In this document: in pieces, positions 8,410-17,040 of the stretch
Layout of the letters: the number at the start of each line of letters is the position of its first letter
How positions within the stretch are numbered: position 1 is the stretch's first letter
NCBI RefSeq assembly: GCF_900100165.1
Contig: NZ_FNEO01000003.1
Span: forward strand, 124,001-188,000
Length of the DNA stretch: 64,000 bases
From: Flavobacterium glycines
GTDB lineage: Bacteria; Bacteroidota; Bacteroidia; Flavobacteriales; Flavobacteriaceae
Direction: 5' to 3'
Program-made: the position numbers and the translations under genes
The notes under the pieces: generated by a model
Database searches by the model: none
Seen by the model: only the letters and a program-made list of their open reading frames with translations
What the model was told of the DNA's origin: nothing

Positions 8410-9048
8410 TTAAAGCTTCTTCATCTTTATTAAAATAAAAAGAAATACGATAGGTATTGTTAACAAACTGACCATCAATGGATGTAAGATAAGTAAATCC
8501 GGATAAACCAATAACGTAATTAAATAGCCTCCTATAGCGCCACCAAAATGTGCTGTATGCCCTATTCCATCATTCTTAGCTTTCATTCCGTAAATAGAAT
8601 ACAACAAGTATAAAATTCCAAACACATAAGCAGGCATTGGGATAATAAAAAAGATACCCAACATCATATCCGGCTGCAATAATATAGCCGAATACAAAAT
8701 TCCCGTAACCGCTCCCGACGCACCGATAGCCCGGTAATTATATTCGTTTTTATGTATTGCCAAAGTGAGTAAACTACCAAAGACTAAACTTGCAAAATAA
8801 ATGATTACAAACATTAAATCACCTAAATATGCACTCACTACAGGAGCAAAAAAATAAAGTGTAATCATATTGAAAGCCAAATGTCCTAAATCGGCATGAA
8901 GAAATCCCGAAGTTAACATTCGGATTTGCTGACCTGAACGAATACTACCAACATGAAATTCATATTTTCTAAAAAAAGAATAATCATTAAATCCTTTGTA
9001 ACTAAAAAGTACATTCGCCAATATTATGGCAATCAAAAAAGTATTCAT
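8410..9048 (-). CDS. rhomboid-family intramembrane serine protease
   Basis: 212 aa, about six membrane segments. It has the rhomboid signatures: HADLGHLAFNM in the second helix region, the nucleophile S111 in GASGA, and the catalytic His near residue 167 in GHTAHFGGAIGG. A complete Ser-His dyad indicates an active protease that cleaves substrates within the inner membrane. The length fits a minimal 6-TM bacterial rhomboid. Substrate unknown. Confidence 0.92.
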   Translation of the reverse strand: MNTFLIAIILANVLFSYKGFNDYSFFRKYEFHVGSIRSGQQIRMLTSGFLHADLGHLAFNMITLYFFAPVVSAYLGDLMFVIIYFASLVFGSLLTLAIHKNEYNYRAIGASGAVTGILYSAILLQPDMMLGIFFIIPMPAYVFGILYLLYSIYGMKAKNDGIGHTAHFGGAIGGYLITLLVYPDLLILHPLMVSLLTIPIVFLFILIKMKKL

Positions 9049-9140
9049 ATCGTATTTTTATTATCACTGGTAAATATAAGAATTCCAACAGATGCAATGA
9101 GTAACTACTCAGACTTTATTATGATTAGTCAATTTTGACT

Positions 9141-9148
9141 TATATTTG
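9141..9148 (+). promoter_or_regulatory. -7 box for the acyltransferase gene
   Basis: TATATTTG fits TAnnTTTG. It overlaps the TTG that would be the start codon of a longer frame at 9146, which argues for the internal ATG at 9167. Confidence 0.55.
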
Positions 9149-9166
9149 CCCCATAAAAAAAACTGC

Positions 9167-10039
9167 ATGCAATTTTTAGCTTTTATAATCGCTTATCCAT
9201 TACTTTGGTTCATATCGATTTTACCTTTCCGAATATTTTATTGGATTTCTGATATACTCTATTTTATTGTTTACTACATAATAGGTTATCGAAAGAAAAC
9301 CGTAAAACACAATTTAGAAATCGCTTTACCGCATTTAAACGACAAAGAGCGTTTGCAAGTCGAGAAAAAATTCTATCACCATTTTTGTGATTTGTTTATG
9401 GAAATGGTCAAAACCATGACTATTTCTCCGGAAGAAATGCAAAAAAGATTTAAAATCACCAATCTGGATTTACTCAAAGAATACGAAGAAAAAAACCGAA
9501 GTATCATGGTTTTAGCCTCTCATTATGCCAGTTGGGAATGGTTAATAGCCATCAATCTTAAATCCTCCTATCAGGGTGTAGGTGTTTACAAAAGAATAGC
9601 CAACCGCTATTTTGACAAATTGGTCAAAGACATTCGTTCAGAATACAAAACCGAATTAGTATCAACTGACAAAACCATTCCGTTGATGGCAAACAACCAA
9701 CGAAAAGGAATCTTATCCCTGTACGGACTTGTCAGTGACCAATCACCTAAAACCAAACAAATTGCACATTGGGAAAATTTTATGGGAATGGAAACTCCGG
9801 TTCACATTGGTCCGGAATTATTATCTAAAAAATACAATCTCAATGTTGTGTTTGCCAAAGTTACTAAGGTAAAAAGAGGTTATTATGAAGCCACTTTGGT
9901 TCCTATTACTGACGAACCGAAATCACTTCCTAATTATGAAATTATCCATCGCTATATTAAAGAAGTAGAAAAACAAATTTATGAAGCTCCTGAATATTAT
10001 TTCTGGACTCATAAAAGATGGAAACACCAACATAAATAA
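9167..10039 (+). CDS. LpxL/HtrB-type lysophospholipid/lipid A acyltransferase
   Basis: 290 aa from the ATG at 9167 (MQFLAFIIAYPLLW). The frame can be extended to a TTG at 9146, but that codon lies inside the -7 promoter box. The protein has an N-terminal membrane segment, then the acyltransferase catalytic HX4E motif in ASHYASWEW. It belongs to the LpxL/LpxM family, which adds secondary acyl chains to lipid A at the inner membrane. In Bacteroidota the acyl donor and position differ between species and cannot be read from the sequence. Confidence 0.88.
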   Translation: MQFLAFIIAYPLLWFISILPFRIFYWISDILYFIVYYIIGYRKKTVKHNLEIALPHLNDKERLQVEKKFYHHFCDLFMEMVKTMTISPEEMQKRFKITNLDLLKEYEEKNRSIMVLASHYASWEWLIAINLKSSYQGVGVYKRIANRYFDKLVKDIRSEYKTELVSTDKTIPLMANNQRKGILSLYGLVSDQSPKTKQIAHWENFMGMETPVHIGPELLSKKYNLNVVFAKVTKVKRGYYEATLVPITDEPKSLPNYEIIHRYIKEVEKQIYEAPEYYFWTHKRWKHQHK

Positions 10040-10042
10040 AAC

Positions 10043-10082
10043 AAAAAAGCTTAGTCGTATAATTACAAACTAAGCTTTTTTT
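10043..10082. terminator. bidirectional terminator
   Basis: AAAAAAGCTTAGT (10043-10055) pairs with ACTAAGCTTTTTT (10069-10081), loop 13 nt. It lies between the convergent acyltransferase and beta-barrel genes. Confidence 0.8.
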
Positions 10083-10108
10083 ATATAGCAAAATGATAGA
10101 TTTGGGGC

Positions 10109-10687
10109 TTACAAATCAAATCCTAAAGAAAACATCCAAACTCGATTTTGAGCTTTTTGTTCATCGTACAAATCTCCTAATCCCAGATGGTATCTTACAC
10201 CTAAACTAATACCTGAATCTGTTTTAATACCTGCTCCGAAATTCATTCCCCAATCAAAACTATCCGGATTATATTCCTGGGTACTGCTAAATACTCCGTC
10301 ATAAACTTCTTTATGAGTCACCGCAACTCCTATTTGCGGCCCTGCTTCCAGAAAAAAGTTTTGAGAAGGATAAGCTTTAAACATTACAGGCAAATTGATA
10401 TAATTCAATTTTTGAGTAAATTTCCCGGAACTATTGGTGATTTCATAACCTTGTTGTGAAAATAGTAATTCCGGTTGAATGGAAAAAGCATCACTTAAAA
10501 ATGACTCTCCATAAATTCCAACATGAAAACCACTTCTGCTATCAGTTTCTCCGTCACCGTCAAAACTTACAGCAGCTAAATTATAACCTCCTTTGATTCC
10601 TCCATGTGACTTATGCAATGAAGTTTCCTGTGCTTCTATAGACATTACTAAACCTAGCAACAATCCAACTAAATATATTTTTTTCAT
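10109..10687 (-). CDS. small outer-membrane beta-barrel protein (PorT-like)
   Basis: 192 aa from the ATG at 10685-10687 (MKKIYLVGLLLGLVMSIEAQ), which gives a good signal peptide. The longer frame beginning at 10717 would overlap the upstream gene and hide that signal, so it is rejected. The mature part has the alternating pattern of an 8-stranded outer-membrane barrel of the PorT/OMP_b-brl_2 class (GGIKGGYNLAAVSF, GFHVGIYGESF, GVRYHLGLGDL, ending in aromatic FSLGFDL). It starts 16 nt after the metalloprotease stop, so the two are probably co-transcribed. Confidence 0.85.
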   Translation of the reverse strand: MKKIYLVGLLLGLVMSIEAQETSLHKSHGGIKGGYNLAAVSFDGDGETDSRSGFHVGIYGESFLSDAFSIQPELLFSQQGYEITNSSGKFTQKLNYINLPVMFKAYPSQNFFLEAGPQIGVAVTHKEVYDGVFSSTQEYNPDSFDWGMNFGAGIKTDSGISLGVRYHLGLGDLYDEQKAQNRVWMFSLGFDL

Positions 10688-10703
10688 TATTTTATTTTTA
10701 AAA

Positions 10704-11456
10704 TTATTTACCCCCATTAGCCTGAAGATCGGCTATACACTGAGTATCTAATTGCGGAATAGTTCCTCCCAGTAAATTACTTCCTGATTCGGCTTCCCAA
10801 AACATCAAACAACTTGACACATTACAATGTCTTTTATGTTCTGAATCTTCATGACTGGATTGCATAGCTGTTCCGGCATTAGTTAAACCTAAAATATGTC
10901 CGAATTCATGCTCGATTACTGTAGATTCTAAAACTACTGTACTTGGTTTATACAAACCACCACTTAATTTGCGAACTGTATTTTCATAAATTACAAAAGA
11001 AGTATTTCTATACGCTGTTCCTAAAACCACCGAAGTGCTCGTATCTGTAGAAGATTTTGCATCAGCAAAAAAAGCCCAGACTGCAATCTGACTTCCTTCA
11101 TTATAATAAATTCGATTAGCATCTTCAATGGCAATAATTTGTGTATTGGTATAGCTGTCATTACCAGGAGACGGAATGGCTCTTTTTTGAATTGTAATCC
11201 CTCCCGTTTTATTAATTCTGGTATTTAGAAAAGAAACAAAGTTATTAATTGCTGTAGCGGTAGGTTCATAGCCTTCTACATAAACTATCTCTACAATCAT
11301 ACTATCAAATTTATCTTCTGATAATAAATCGTGTGCAGAAGTTCCTAAGGTTTTTTTATTATTTGCTTTAACAATTACATCTGAATTATCATCACTCGGA
11401 GAACAGGAATTCAGTAAAAAAAAGGCTAAAACAAATACAGCTATTATTTTCTTCAT
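10704..11456 (-). CDS. lipoprotein zinc metalloprotease with archaemetzincin-like motif
   Basis: 250 aa. A lipoprotein signal ends in LLNSC (C18), so the protein is membrane-anchored. The zinc-binding helix is HEFGHILG (H183, E184, H187, G190). The third-ligand position of ordinary metzincins (HExxHxxGxxH/D) is an Asn here. Further on, HCNVSSCLM (210-218) matches the HCx4CxM end of the archaemetzincin signature, with M218 as a possible Met-turn, so an insert of about 17 residues appears to separate the two halves. Proteins of this type are labelled membrane metalloprotease in Flavobacteria. Substrate unknown. It is clustered with secreted and outer-membrane proteins. Confidence 0.8.
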   Translation of the reverse strand: MKKIIAVFVLAFFLLNSCSPSDDNSDVIVKANNKKTLGTSAHDLLSEDKFDSMIVEIVYVEGYEPTATAINNFVSFLNTRINKTGGITIQKRAIPSPGNDSYTNTQIIAIEDANRIYYNEGSQIAVWAFFADAKSSTDTSTSVVLGTAYRNTSFVIYENTVRKLSGGLYKPSTVVLESTVIEHEFGHILGLTNAGTAMQSSHEDSEHKRHCNVSSCLMFWEAESGSNLLGGTIPQLDTQCIADLQANGGK

Positions 11457-11534
11457 TATCTAAATTTTATAAACTACTTCTTTTAAAAAGATAAATTAAA
11501 CACAAATTAATGGTATATACCAATTCCTTAGCAT

Positions 11535-12575
11535 TTAAATTTGTTTCAATACTAATTTTACAGCACTATTGGTTTTACTTTCTAATGTAATGGTTGAAGC
11601 AGTAAAACTGATTACTTTCCATGTATTATTGAATACGGTAAAATTAGTATTACTGGTAAAACCTAATTGTAAATACACATCCGTGTCTGATGTCATACTA
11701 TAAGTACCTGTAGCAACAGTAGTCAAAGCTTCCAAAGACTTCACCTTCCAATCGTTTGTAAAATCAATAGTCTTATTCAAATAATAACTAGTAGCCGATT
11801 CTACTCCAGCAACAATATAAGAACTCACTTTAAAAGTTCCGTCAACTAAGATTTTTTCTAATTTGGCTTTATTTTCAACAGCCGCATCAATTTTTGATTC
11901 AATACTCAACGCAGCGGTAATTTCCGATTTCAATTCAGTATCACTGTTTACAGTTGCGGTAGTTCCATCAGCAAGTGTAACTGTCACTGGATATTTTACT
12001 GAAAAATAGTCGGTGCTTGATAAATTAACCATATAAGTGTACAATTGTCTTTCGGTTGTAATAACAGTACTTCCTGTTTGTACTAAACTCGCATCATAGG
12101 TTAATATTGTGATTGGGAAGCTAATATTTAATGAAGAAATAGCAGCCTGACCATTATTTTCTGCCTGAGTACAATTATTTACTATAGCATTATATTCTGA
12201 TTGACTGTTTACAGTAACCTCTGTATAATCGCTCATTCTGATTCTTAAAGGAAATTGAAGTACCACTGTATCGGTATCATTATTAAGTTGTCCAAGAATA
12301 GTAATTGCTTGTTCATAACTCAATTGGTTTACAAGGCTTACACCATTAACTGTAGCACTAAAAGGAAACAAAATAGAAGAGCAGGAAGAACCATCTAAAG
12401 CATCATCTGATGATCCATCATACATGGAAATTCTCTTAATACTATTGGCTGTAGTTGAATTAGCAGTGTTCGTATTCGGATTATCTCCCTGAACTTCTTC
12501 AACCTCACTTTGGCATGATGTTAAACTAAAAATTCCCATCAATGCAATTCCGGCAATCAATTTAAATGTTTTCAT
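11535..12575 (-). CDS. secreted lipoprotein with two internal repeats
   Basis: 346 aa. A lipoprotein signal (MKTFKLIAGIALMG, then SLTSC) is followed by a low-complexity Asn/Thr linker. Two similar segments of about 75 residues follow (about 67-140 and 149-225), each running from an FP-containing strand (LFPFSATVNG; SFPITILTYD) through a second P-containing strand to a TVNS-x-x-E motif (TEVTVNSQSEY; TATVNSDTEL). The C-terminal third is a separate beta-rich domain. No known function. Its ATG is 6 nt from a perfect -7 box, and it is divergent from the ECF sigma operon, so it may belong to that regulon. Confidence 0.75.
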   Translation of the reverse strand: MKTFKLIAGIALMGIFSLTSCQSEVEEVQGDNPNTNTANSTTANSIKRISMYDGSSDDALDGSSCSSILFPFSATVNGVSLVNQLSYEQAITILGQLNNDTDTVVLQFPLRIRMSDYTEVTVNSQSEYNAIVNNCTQAENNGQAAISSLNISFPITILTYDASLVQTGSTVITTERQLYTYMVNLSSTDYFSVKYPVTVTLADGTTATVNSDTELKSEITAALSIESKIDAAVENKAKLEKILVDGTFKVSSYIVAGVESATSYYLNKTIDFTNDWKVKSLEALTTVATGTYSMTSDTDVYLQLGFTSNTNFTVFNNTWKVISFTASTITLESKTNSAVKLVLKQI

Positions 12576-12581
12576 AATTTA

Positions 12582-12589
12582 CAAATTTA
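12582..12589 (-). promoter_or_regulatory. -7 box for the repeat lipoprotein gene
   Basis: TAAATTTG on the minus strand matches TAnnTTTG, and only 6 nt separate it from the ATG at 12575. This fits a leaderless or nearly leaderless mRNA. Confidence 0.5.
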
Positions 12590-12814
12590 ATATTTCTAAT
12601 AGTTAATAATGACGATTTATTCGCATTTCTATTAGTAAGACAACAGCAATTGATTTTTCCCTACCCTGAAAAATTAAAAAAAATAAAACTTTTCATAACA
12701 AACTGATTTACAATAATCTTAAAGCCGTAAAAAAAATACATTTTTTTCAAACACTGATGATTTCAAAAAAATAATCTAATTTTACAAAACCCCTAAACCA
12801 ATCCTACAAGAAGA

Positions 12815-13330
12815 ATGAGTAAGGAAAACAACAATCTTTGCGAAGAATCTTATTTTAGCGAATTTTATATAAAAAACGTACAATCAGCAACCAATTTTGC
12901 CTATTACAAATCGGGCGATAGTGATGCCGCTTTAGATATTGTCCAGGATGCCTTTGCTAAAATCTGGGAAAACTGTTCCCAAATTGACTACACCAAAGTA
13001 AAAACCTATTTATTCACCACGGTAAATAATTTGTTCCTGAATACGGTTAAACATCAAAAAGTAGTTATGGCTTTCGCCAAAGACACTCCTGCTCTGGATA
13101 AAACCAATCAAAGTCCCGAATACCTTTTAGAAGAAGAAGAATTTAAAATCAAACTGCAAAATGCCATCGCTTCATTAAGCGAAGCACAAAGAGAAGTTTT
13201 TTTAATGAACCGGATTGACGGAAAAAAATACAGGGAAATTGCCGATGAACTGGGCATCAGCCAAAAAGCAGTTGAAAAAAGGATGTCCGGAGCTTTAAAA
13301 ACCCTAAAAGAACGAATCGAAAATATCTAA
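12815..13330 (+). CDS. ECF-family RNA polymerase sigma factor
   Basis: 171 aa. Region 2 (about residues 20-85) contains the core-binding and -10 recognition segment (DAALDIVQDAFAKIWEN). Region 4 (about 115-170) has the helix-turn-helix YREIADELGISQKAVEKRM. Regions 1 and 3 are missing, as expected for an ECF sigma. It is followed by a FecR-type anti-sigma gene and a TonB-dependent transducer, the classical cell-surface signalling arrangement in which ligand binding at the outer membrane activates the sigma factor. Confidence 0.93.
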   Translation: MSKENNNLCEESYFSEFYIKNVQSATNFAYYKSGDSDAALDIVQDAFAKIWENCSQIDYTKVKTYLFTTVNNLFLNTVKHQKVVMAFAKDTPALDKTNQSPEYLLEEEEFKIKLQNAIASLSEAQREVFLMNRIDGKKYREIADELGISQKAVEKRMSGALKTLKERIENI

Positions 13331-13388
13331 TTAACTGAAAAGTAGGGTAAAAAACGATACAGTTGTCTTATCACTATAGCGAGAACAA

Positions 13389-14303
13389 ATGAAAAAGGAA
13401 AAAGAAATATTAAAATGGCTTAATGGCGAACTTTCTGCTGAAGAAATTGAAGATTTAAAACAATCCGAAGATTTTGAAACTATAGAAAAGATTGCTCATT
13501 ATTCAGCTCATTTGGCAACTCCAAAAGTAGATGCCAGAGAAGCTTTGGCTTCATTAAAAAGCAGAAATTTGACTAAAAAAGAACCTAAAGTGAGAACACT
13601 CAACTTTAGAACTTTCTTTAAAGTGGCTGCTGCTGTTGCGGTAGTATTAACTTCGGCTTATTTCTTATTTTTCAATTCGACACAATCTTTCGAAACCGGA
13701 ATTGCACAAACCAAAAGCTTTCAGCTTCCCGACAACTCCGAAGTTTTACTGAATGCTTCTTCCAAAATTACTTTCAATGAAAAAAATTGGGACAAAAAAA
13801 GAGATTTAACTTTGGAAGGAGAAGCTTATTTTCAGGTACAGAAAGGTAAAACCTTTAGCGTAAAAACAGCTGATGGTGTGGTAAAAGTCCTCGGAACACA
13901 TTTTGATGTAAAACAAAGAGACAACTATTACGAAGTAAGCTGTTTTGAAGGTTTGGTAAGTGTGACTTACAATAATACAACCGTAAAATTACCTCCCGGA
14001 AAAAGCTTTAGAGTCATTAACAAACAGATTGAAAAAACAGATGATTTTGATGCGCAAACACCTTCCTGGTTACAAAAAGAATCCAGTTTTACCCGTGTTC
14101 CACTTAATCAGGTTATTGCCGAATTAGAGCGTCAATATGATATACAAATTGAAACCCAAGGCATCGATACTTCTAAATTATTTACCGGAGGTTTTACACA
14201 TACAAATCAAAAAACAGCTTTGGAATCCATTACTATTCCGCTGCAATTAAGCTATACTATAAAAGGCAAAACCGTTACATTATACCAATATGAAGTTCAA
14301 TAA
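13389..14303 (+). CDS. FecR-type anti-sigma factor
   Basis: 304 aa. A cytoplasmic N-terminal domain (about 1-70) would hold the sigma factor. One membrane segment follows (about 77-94, FFKVAAAVAVVLTSAYFLFF), then a periplasmic FecR domain (about 98-205) and a C-terminal DUF4974 domain (about 228-300, VPLNQVIAELERQYDIQIE). The last 14 nt overlap the start of the TonB receptor gene, so the two are translationally coupled. It passes the signal from the receptor's N-terminal domain to the ECF sigma. Confidence 0.92.
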   Translation: MKKEKEILKWLNGELSAEEIEDLKQSEDFETIEKIAHYSAHLATPKVDAREALASLKSRNLTKKEPKVRTLNFRTFFKVAAAVAVVLTSAYFLFFNSTQSFETGIAQTKSFQLPDNSEVLLNASSKITFNEKNWDKKRDLTLEGEAYFQVQKGKTFSVKTADGVVKVLGTHFDVKQRDNYYEVSCFEGLVSVTYNNTTVKLPPGKSFRVINKQIEKTDDFDAQTPSWLQKESSFTRVPLNQVIAELERQYDIQIETQGIDTSKLFTGGFTHTNQKTALESITIPLQLSYTIKGKTVTLYQYEVQ

Positions 14304-16818
14304 ATGGATTTTTTATTTAGTGTTTTTTGTTGGGAGTATTGGTACTGCACAAACAAGCAGTAACAAAACTCCTTTAACCACTATTATAAAAACCCTTGAA
14401 CAACAATTCAATATTAAATTTTCCTATGCTGTAGAAGACATTACCGCAATTAGTATCGAAAAACCATCTAATGCCTTAAATCTGCAGCAAACCATTGATT
14501 ATTTGAATGCAAAAGTTCCGCTTAATTTCAAAGCGCTCGACAGTCGCTACATTACCATATCACGACTCGATAAAACCATTAGTATTTGCGGATTTATTCT
14601 GGCCGCAGATTCTAAAAACACACTTTCGGGAGCAACTATTCGAACCAATAACTCAAAAGTAACGATTGCTTCAAAAAACGGAAGTTTCAATCTGGAGAAT
14701 ATTCCTCTGGAAACGATTATTAGTATTTCTTATTTGGGTTTTGAAACTAAAGAAATAAGAGCAACTGCTTTTTTTGCTGCTGCAAAAGATTGTCCAACTA
14801 TCTATTTAAAACCTTCCAAAGAAGAACTCAATCCGGTTTTAATTCCGGTATTTTTAACTTCCGGTTTACAAAAAACCACCGATGGGAGTACGGTTTTAAA
14901 CACTAAAAAATTCGGGATTCTTCCCGGACTTACCGAACCTGATGTTTTACAATCCATACAAGTGCTGCCGGGAATTGAAAGCGCTAATGAAAGTGTTGCC
15001 AATATCAATGTTCGCGGAGGTACTAACGACCAAAACCTAATGCTTTGGGACAATATCAAAATGTATCATTCGGGGCATTTTTTTGGTTTAATTTCAGCTT
15101 ACAATCCTAATTTGACTAATAAAATTGTAGTGACTAAAAACGGTACCAGTGCCGAATTTAGTGATGGTGTTTCGAGCATGATTAATATGAGTACCAATAA
15201 CGAAATCAAAAGTTCCGTTTCCGGAGGTGCAGGTATCAATTTAATTAGCGGAGATGTATTTGTTCAAATTCCGTTGGCCAAAAATCTGGAAATCGATCTT
15301 TCTGCCCGTCATTCCATCACCGATTTTGTCAACACGCCTACTTATACCAACTATTACAAAAAGAGTTTTCAGGATACCGAAATCAATGCTGATAATACCA
15401 CCAAAAACAGTAATTCCGATTTTTATTTCTACGATTATACCGCCAAAATCCTTTATGATTTAAACGAAAAACATCAGTTTAGAGCAAATCTTATCGGGAT
15501 AACCAACGAATTGAATTATTCTGAAAATAATAACAGCGATGACACCAAATCCAAATCCAGTGCGCTTTCGCAAAAGAACATTGGGTTTGGTGGTAATTGG
15601 AAAGCCCAATGGACACCCAAATTAAGCACCCAATTAAACAGCTATTTTTCCAGATACAACATTGATTCCCGTGATCATCGTGTGGCTACCGATCAGCTGT
15701 TGACCGAAGCCAATGAAGTGATTGAAACGGCGACCAAACTGAATTTGCATTATGTTTTTAATGAACATATCCGCCTTTTATCCGGTTATCAGCTAAACGA
15801 AACCGGAATGCTCAACCAAACCCGTGTCAGCGCACCATTCTATTCCAGCACGAAAAAGAATGTGTTATTGAATCAGGCTTTATACGCCGAAACCGAATAC
15901 AATAAGAACAAAACCTATTTTCGTTTAGGACTTCGTTTGAATTATTTCCAGAAATTTCAAAAATTCCTTTTCGAACCCCGAATCAATTTCAGACAGGAAC
16001 TTTCAAACCAATTCGCATTCAAACTGGAAGGCGAATTTAAAAATCAGACTTCTACGCAAATTATCGATTTTGAAGATGATTTTCTGGGCGTAGAAAAAAG
16101 ACGCTGGCAATTAGTCAACAACAAGGACATTCCAATTGCAAAAAGCAAACAGGCTTCTTTTGGCTTCGAATTCAATGATAATAACTGGAATATTGACCTC
16201 ACCGGATTTTACAAATTGGTTGACGGCATTACCGCTTCCAATCAGGGATTTTACAATAATTTCCAATACAAAAATGCCAACGGAAGCTATACCGACAAAG
16301 GAATCGAATTCTTAATCAACAAAACGTCCAAAAAACACAGTGCCTGGCTGAGTTATACTTTTAGTCAAAACAATTATCATTTTGAGAGTTTTATACCTTC
16401 TTCCTTTCCTAATAATGTTGACATTCGTCATTCAGTAAACATGGGATGGAATTATGCCATTTTAGAAAATTTAAAAATGGCCATTGGAGGCAGCTGGCAC
16501 AACGGACTACCCTACACCAAACCCGTTGCAGGAAATGAAACGGTACAAAATGGAAACCGCTATTTTGTAAATTACGATACCCCTAATAGTCAAAACCTGG
16601 ATCATTTTCTTCGAATAGACGCTTCCTTTAGTTACAATTTCAATTTCAGTTCGGCTGTAAAAGCAATCCTAAGGGCTGGTGTTATAAACATCACCAATCA
16701 AAACAACATCATTAATCGTTATTATAAAGTAGATCCTAACGATACTTCGAAAACCATACAGGTCAACAACAAATCCCTGGGCTTGACTCCTAATGTGAGT
16801 TTTAGGGTGAATTTTTAA
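14290..16818 (+). CDS. TonB-dependent transducer (FecA-like, STN domain)
   Basis: 842 aa. The signal peptide (to about residue 20) is followed by an STN signalling domain (about 28-95, IIKTLEQQFNIKFSYAVEDI), a carboxypeptidase-D regulatory-like beta-sandwich (about 100-180), a plug domain (about 215-330, INVRGGTNDQNLMLWDNIKM) and a C-terminal 22-strand barrel ending in VSFRVNF. The STN domain shows it is a signal-transducing receptor that talks to FecR. No SusD partner gene is next to it, so it is not a standard SusCD glycan uptake unit. The ligand is unknown. Confidence 0.9.
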   Translation: MKFNKWIFYLVFFVGSIGTAQTSSNKTPLTTIIKTLEQQFNIKFSYAVEDITAISIEKPSNALNLQQTIDYLNAKVPLNFKALDSRYITISRLDKTISICGFILAADSKNTLSGATIRTNNSKVTIASKNGSFNLENIPLETIISISYLGFETKEIRATAFFAAAKDCPTIYLKPSKEELNPVLIPVFLTSGLQKTTDGSTVLNTKKFGILPGLTEPDVLQSIQVLPGIESANESVANINVRGGTNDQNLMLWDNIKMYHSGHFFGLISAYNPNLTNKIVVTKNGTSAEFSDGVSSMINMSTNNEIKSSVSGGAGINLISGDVFVQIPLAKNLEIDLSARHSITDFVNTPTYTNYYKKSFQDTEINADNTTKNSNSDFYFYDYTAKILYDLNEKHQFRANLIGITNELNYSENNNSDDTKSKSSALSQKNIGFGGNWKAQWTPKLSTQLNSYFSRYNIDSRDHRVATDQLLTEANEVIETATKLNLHYVFNEHIRLLSGYQLNETGMLNQTRVSAPFYSSTKKNVLLNQALYAETEYNKNKTYFRLGLRLNYFQKFQKFLFEPRINFRQELSNQFAFKLEGEFKNQTSTQIIDFEDDFLGVEKRRWQLVNNKDIPIAKSKQASFGFEFNDNNWNIDLTGFYKLVDGITASNQGFYNNFQYKNANGSYTDKGIEFLINKTSKKHSAWLSYTFSQNNYHFESFIPSSFPNNVDIRHSVNMGWNYAILENLKMAIGGSWHNGLPYTKPVAGNETVQNGNRYFVNYDTPNSQNLDHFLRIDASFSYNFNFSSAVKAILRAGVINITNQNNIINRYYKVDPNDTSKTIQVNNKSLGLTPNVSFRVNF

Positions 16819-17040
16819 TTAGTCTACTACCTCCCTTAATAAAAAAAATCTCCATAAATAAAATATGCCGTAGTAATTTATCTCTATATTTGGATAAAAC
16901 AAAATTGGATTAACATCATACCTTTAGTACTAAAAAAAAGATGGCTTTGTATAATTTTGTTATAAACATAAACTAGTTGAGGGCAATTGTAGAAAAAACA
17001 TCCTCAACAAGAAACAAAACAACCATATAATCTATATATA
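16819..17040 (+). promoter_or_regulatory. intergenic region with promoter boxes and a 7-bp inverted repeat
   Basis: 222 bp upstream of the DGQHR gene. Two boxes match TAnnTTTG: TATATTTG (16885-16892) and TAATTTTG (16952-16959). The second would give a leader of about 75 nt containing an inverted repeat, GTTGAGG (16976-16982) and CCTCAAC (17002-17008), with a 19-nt spacer. The repeat could be a leader hairpin or an operator. No clear terminator for the TonB receptor gene was seen. Confidence 0.5.

Noticed and set aside
9146..9166. TTG start 21 nt upstream of the acyltransferase ATG
   Set aside because: The TTG is the last part of the -7 box TATATTTG and would not be in the transcript.
10688..10717. 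Longer N-terminus of the beta-barrel protein
   Set aside because: It overlaps the metalloprotease gene and hides the signal peptide that begins at 10687.
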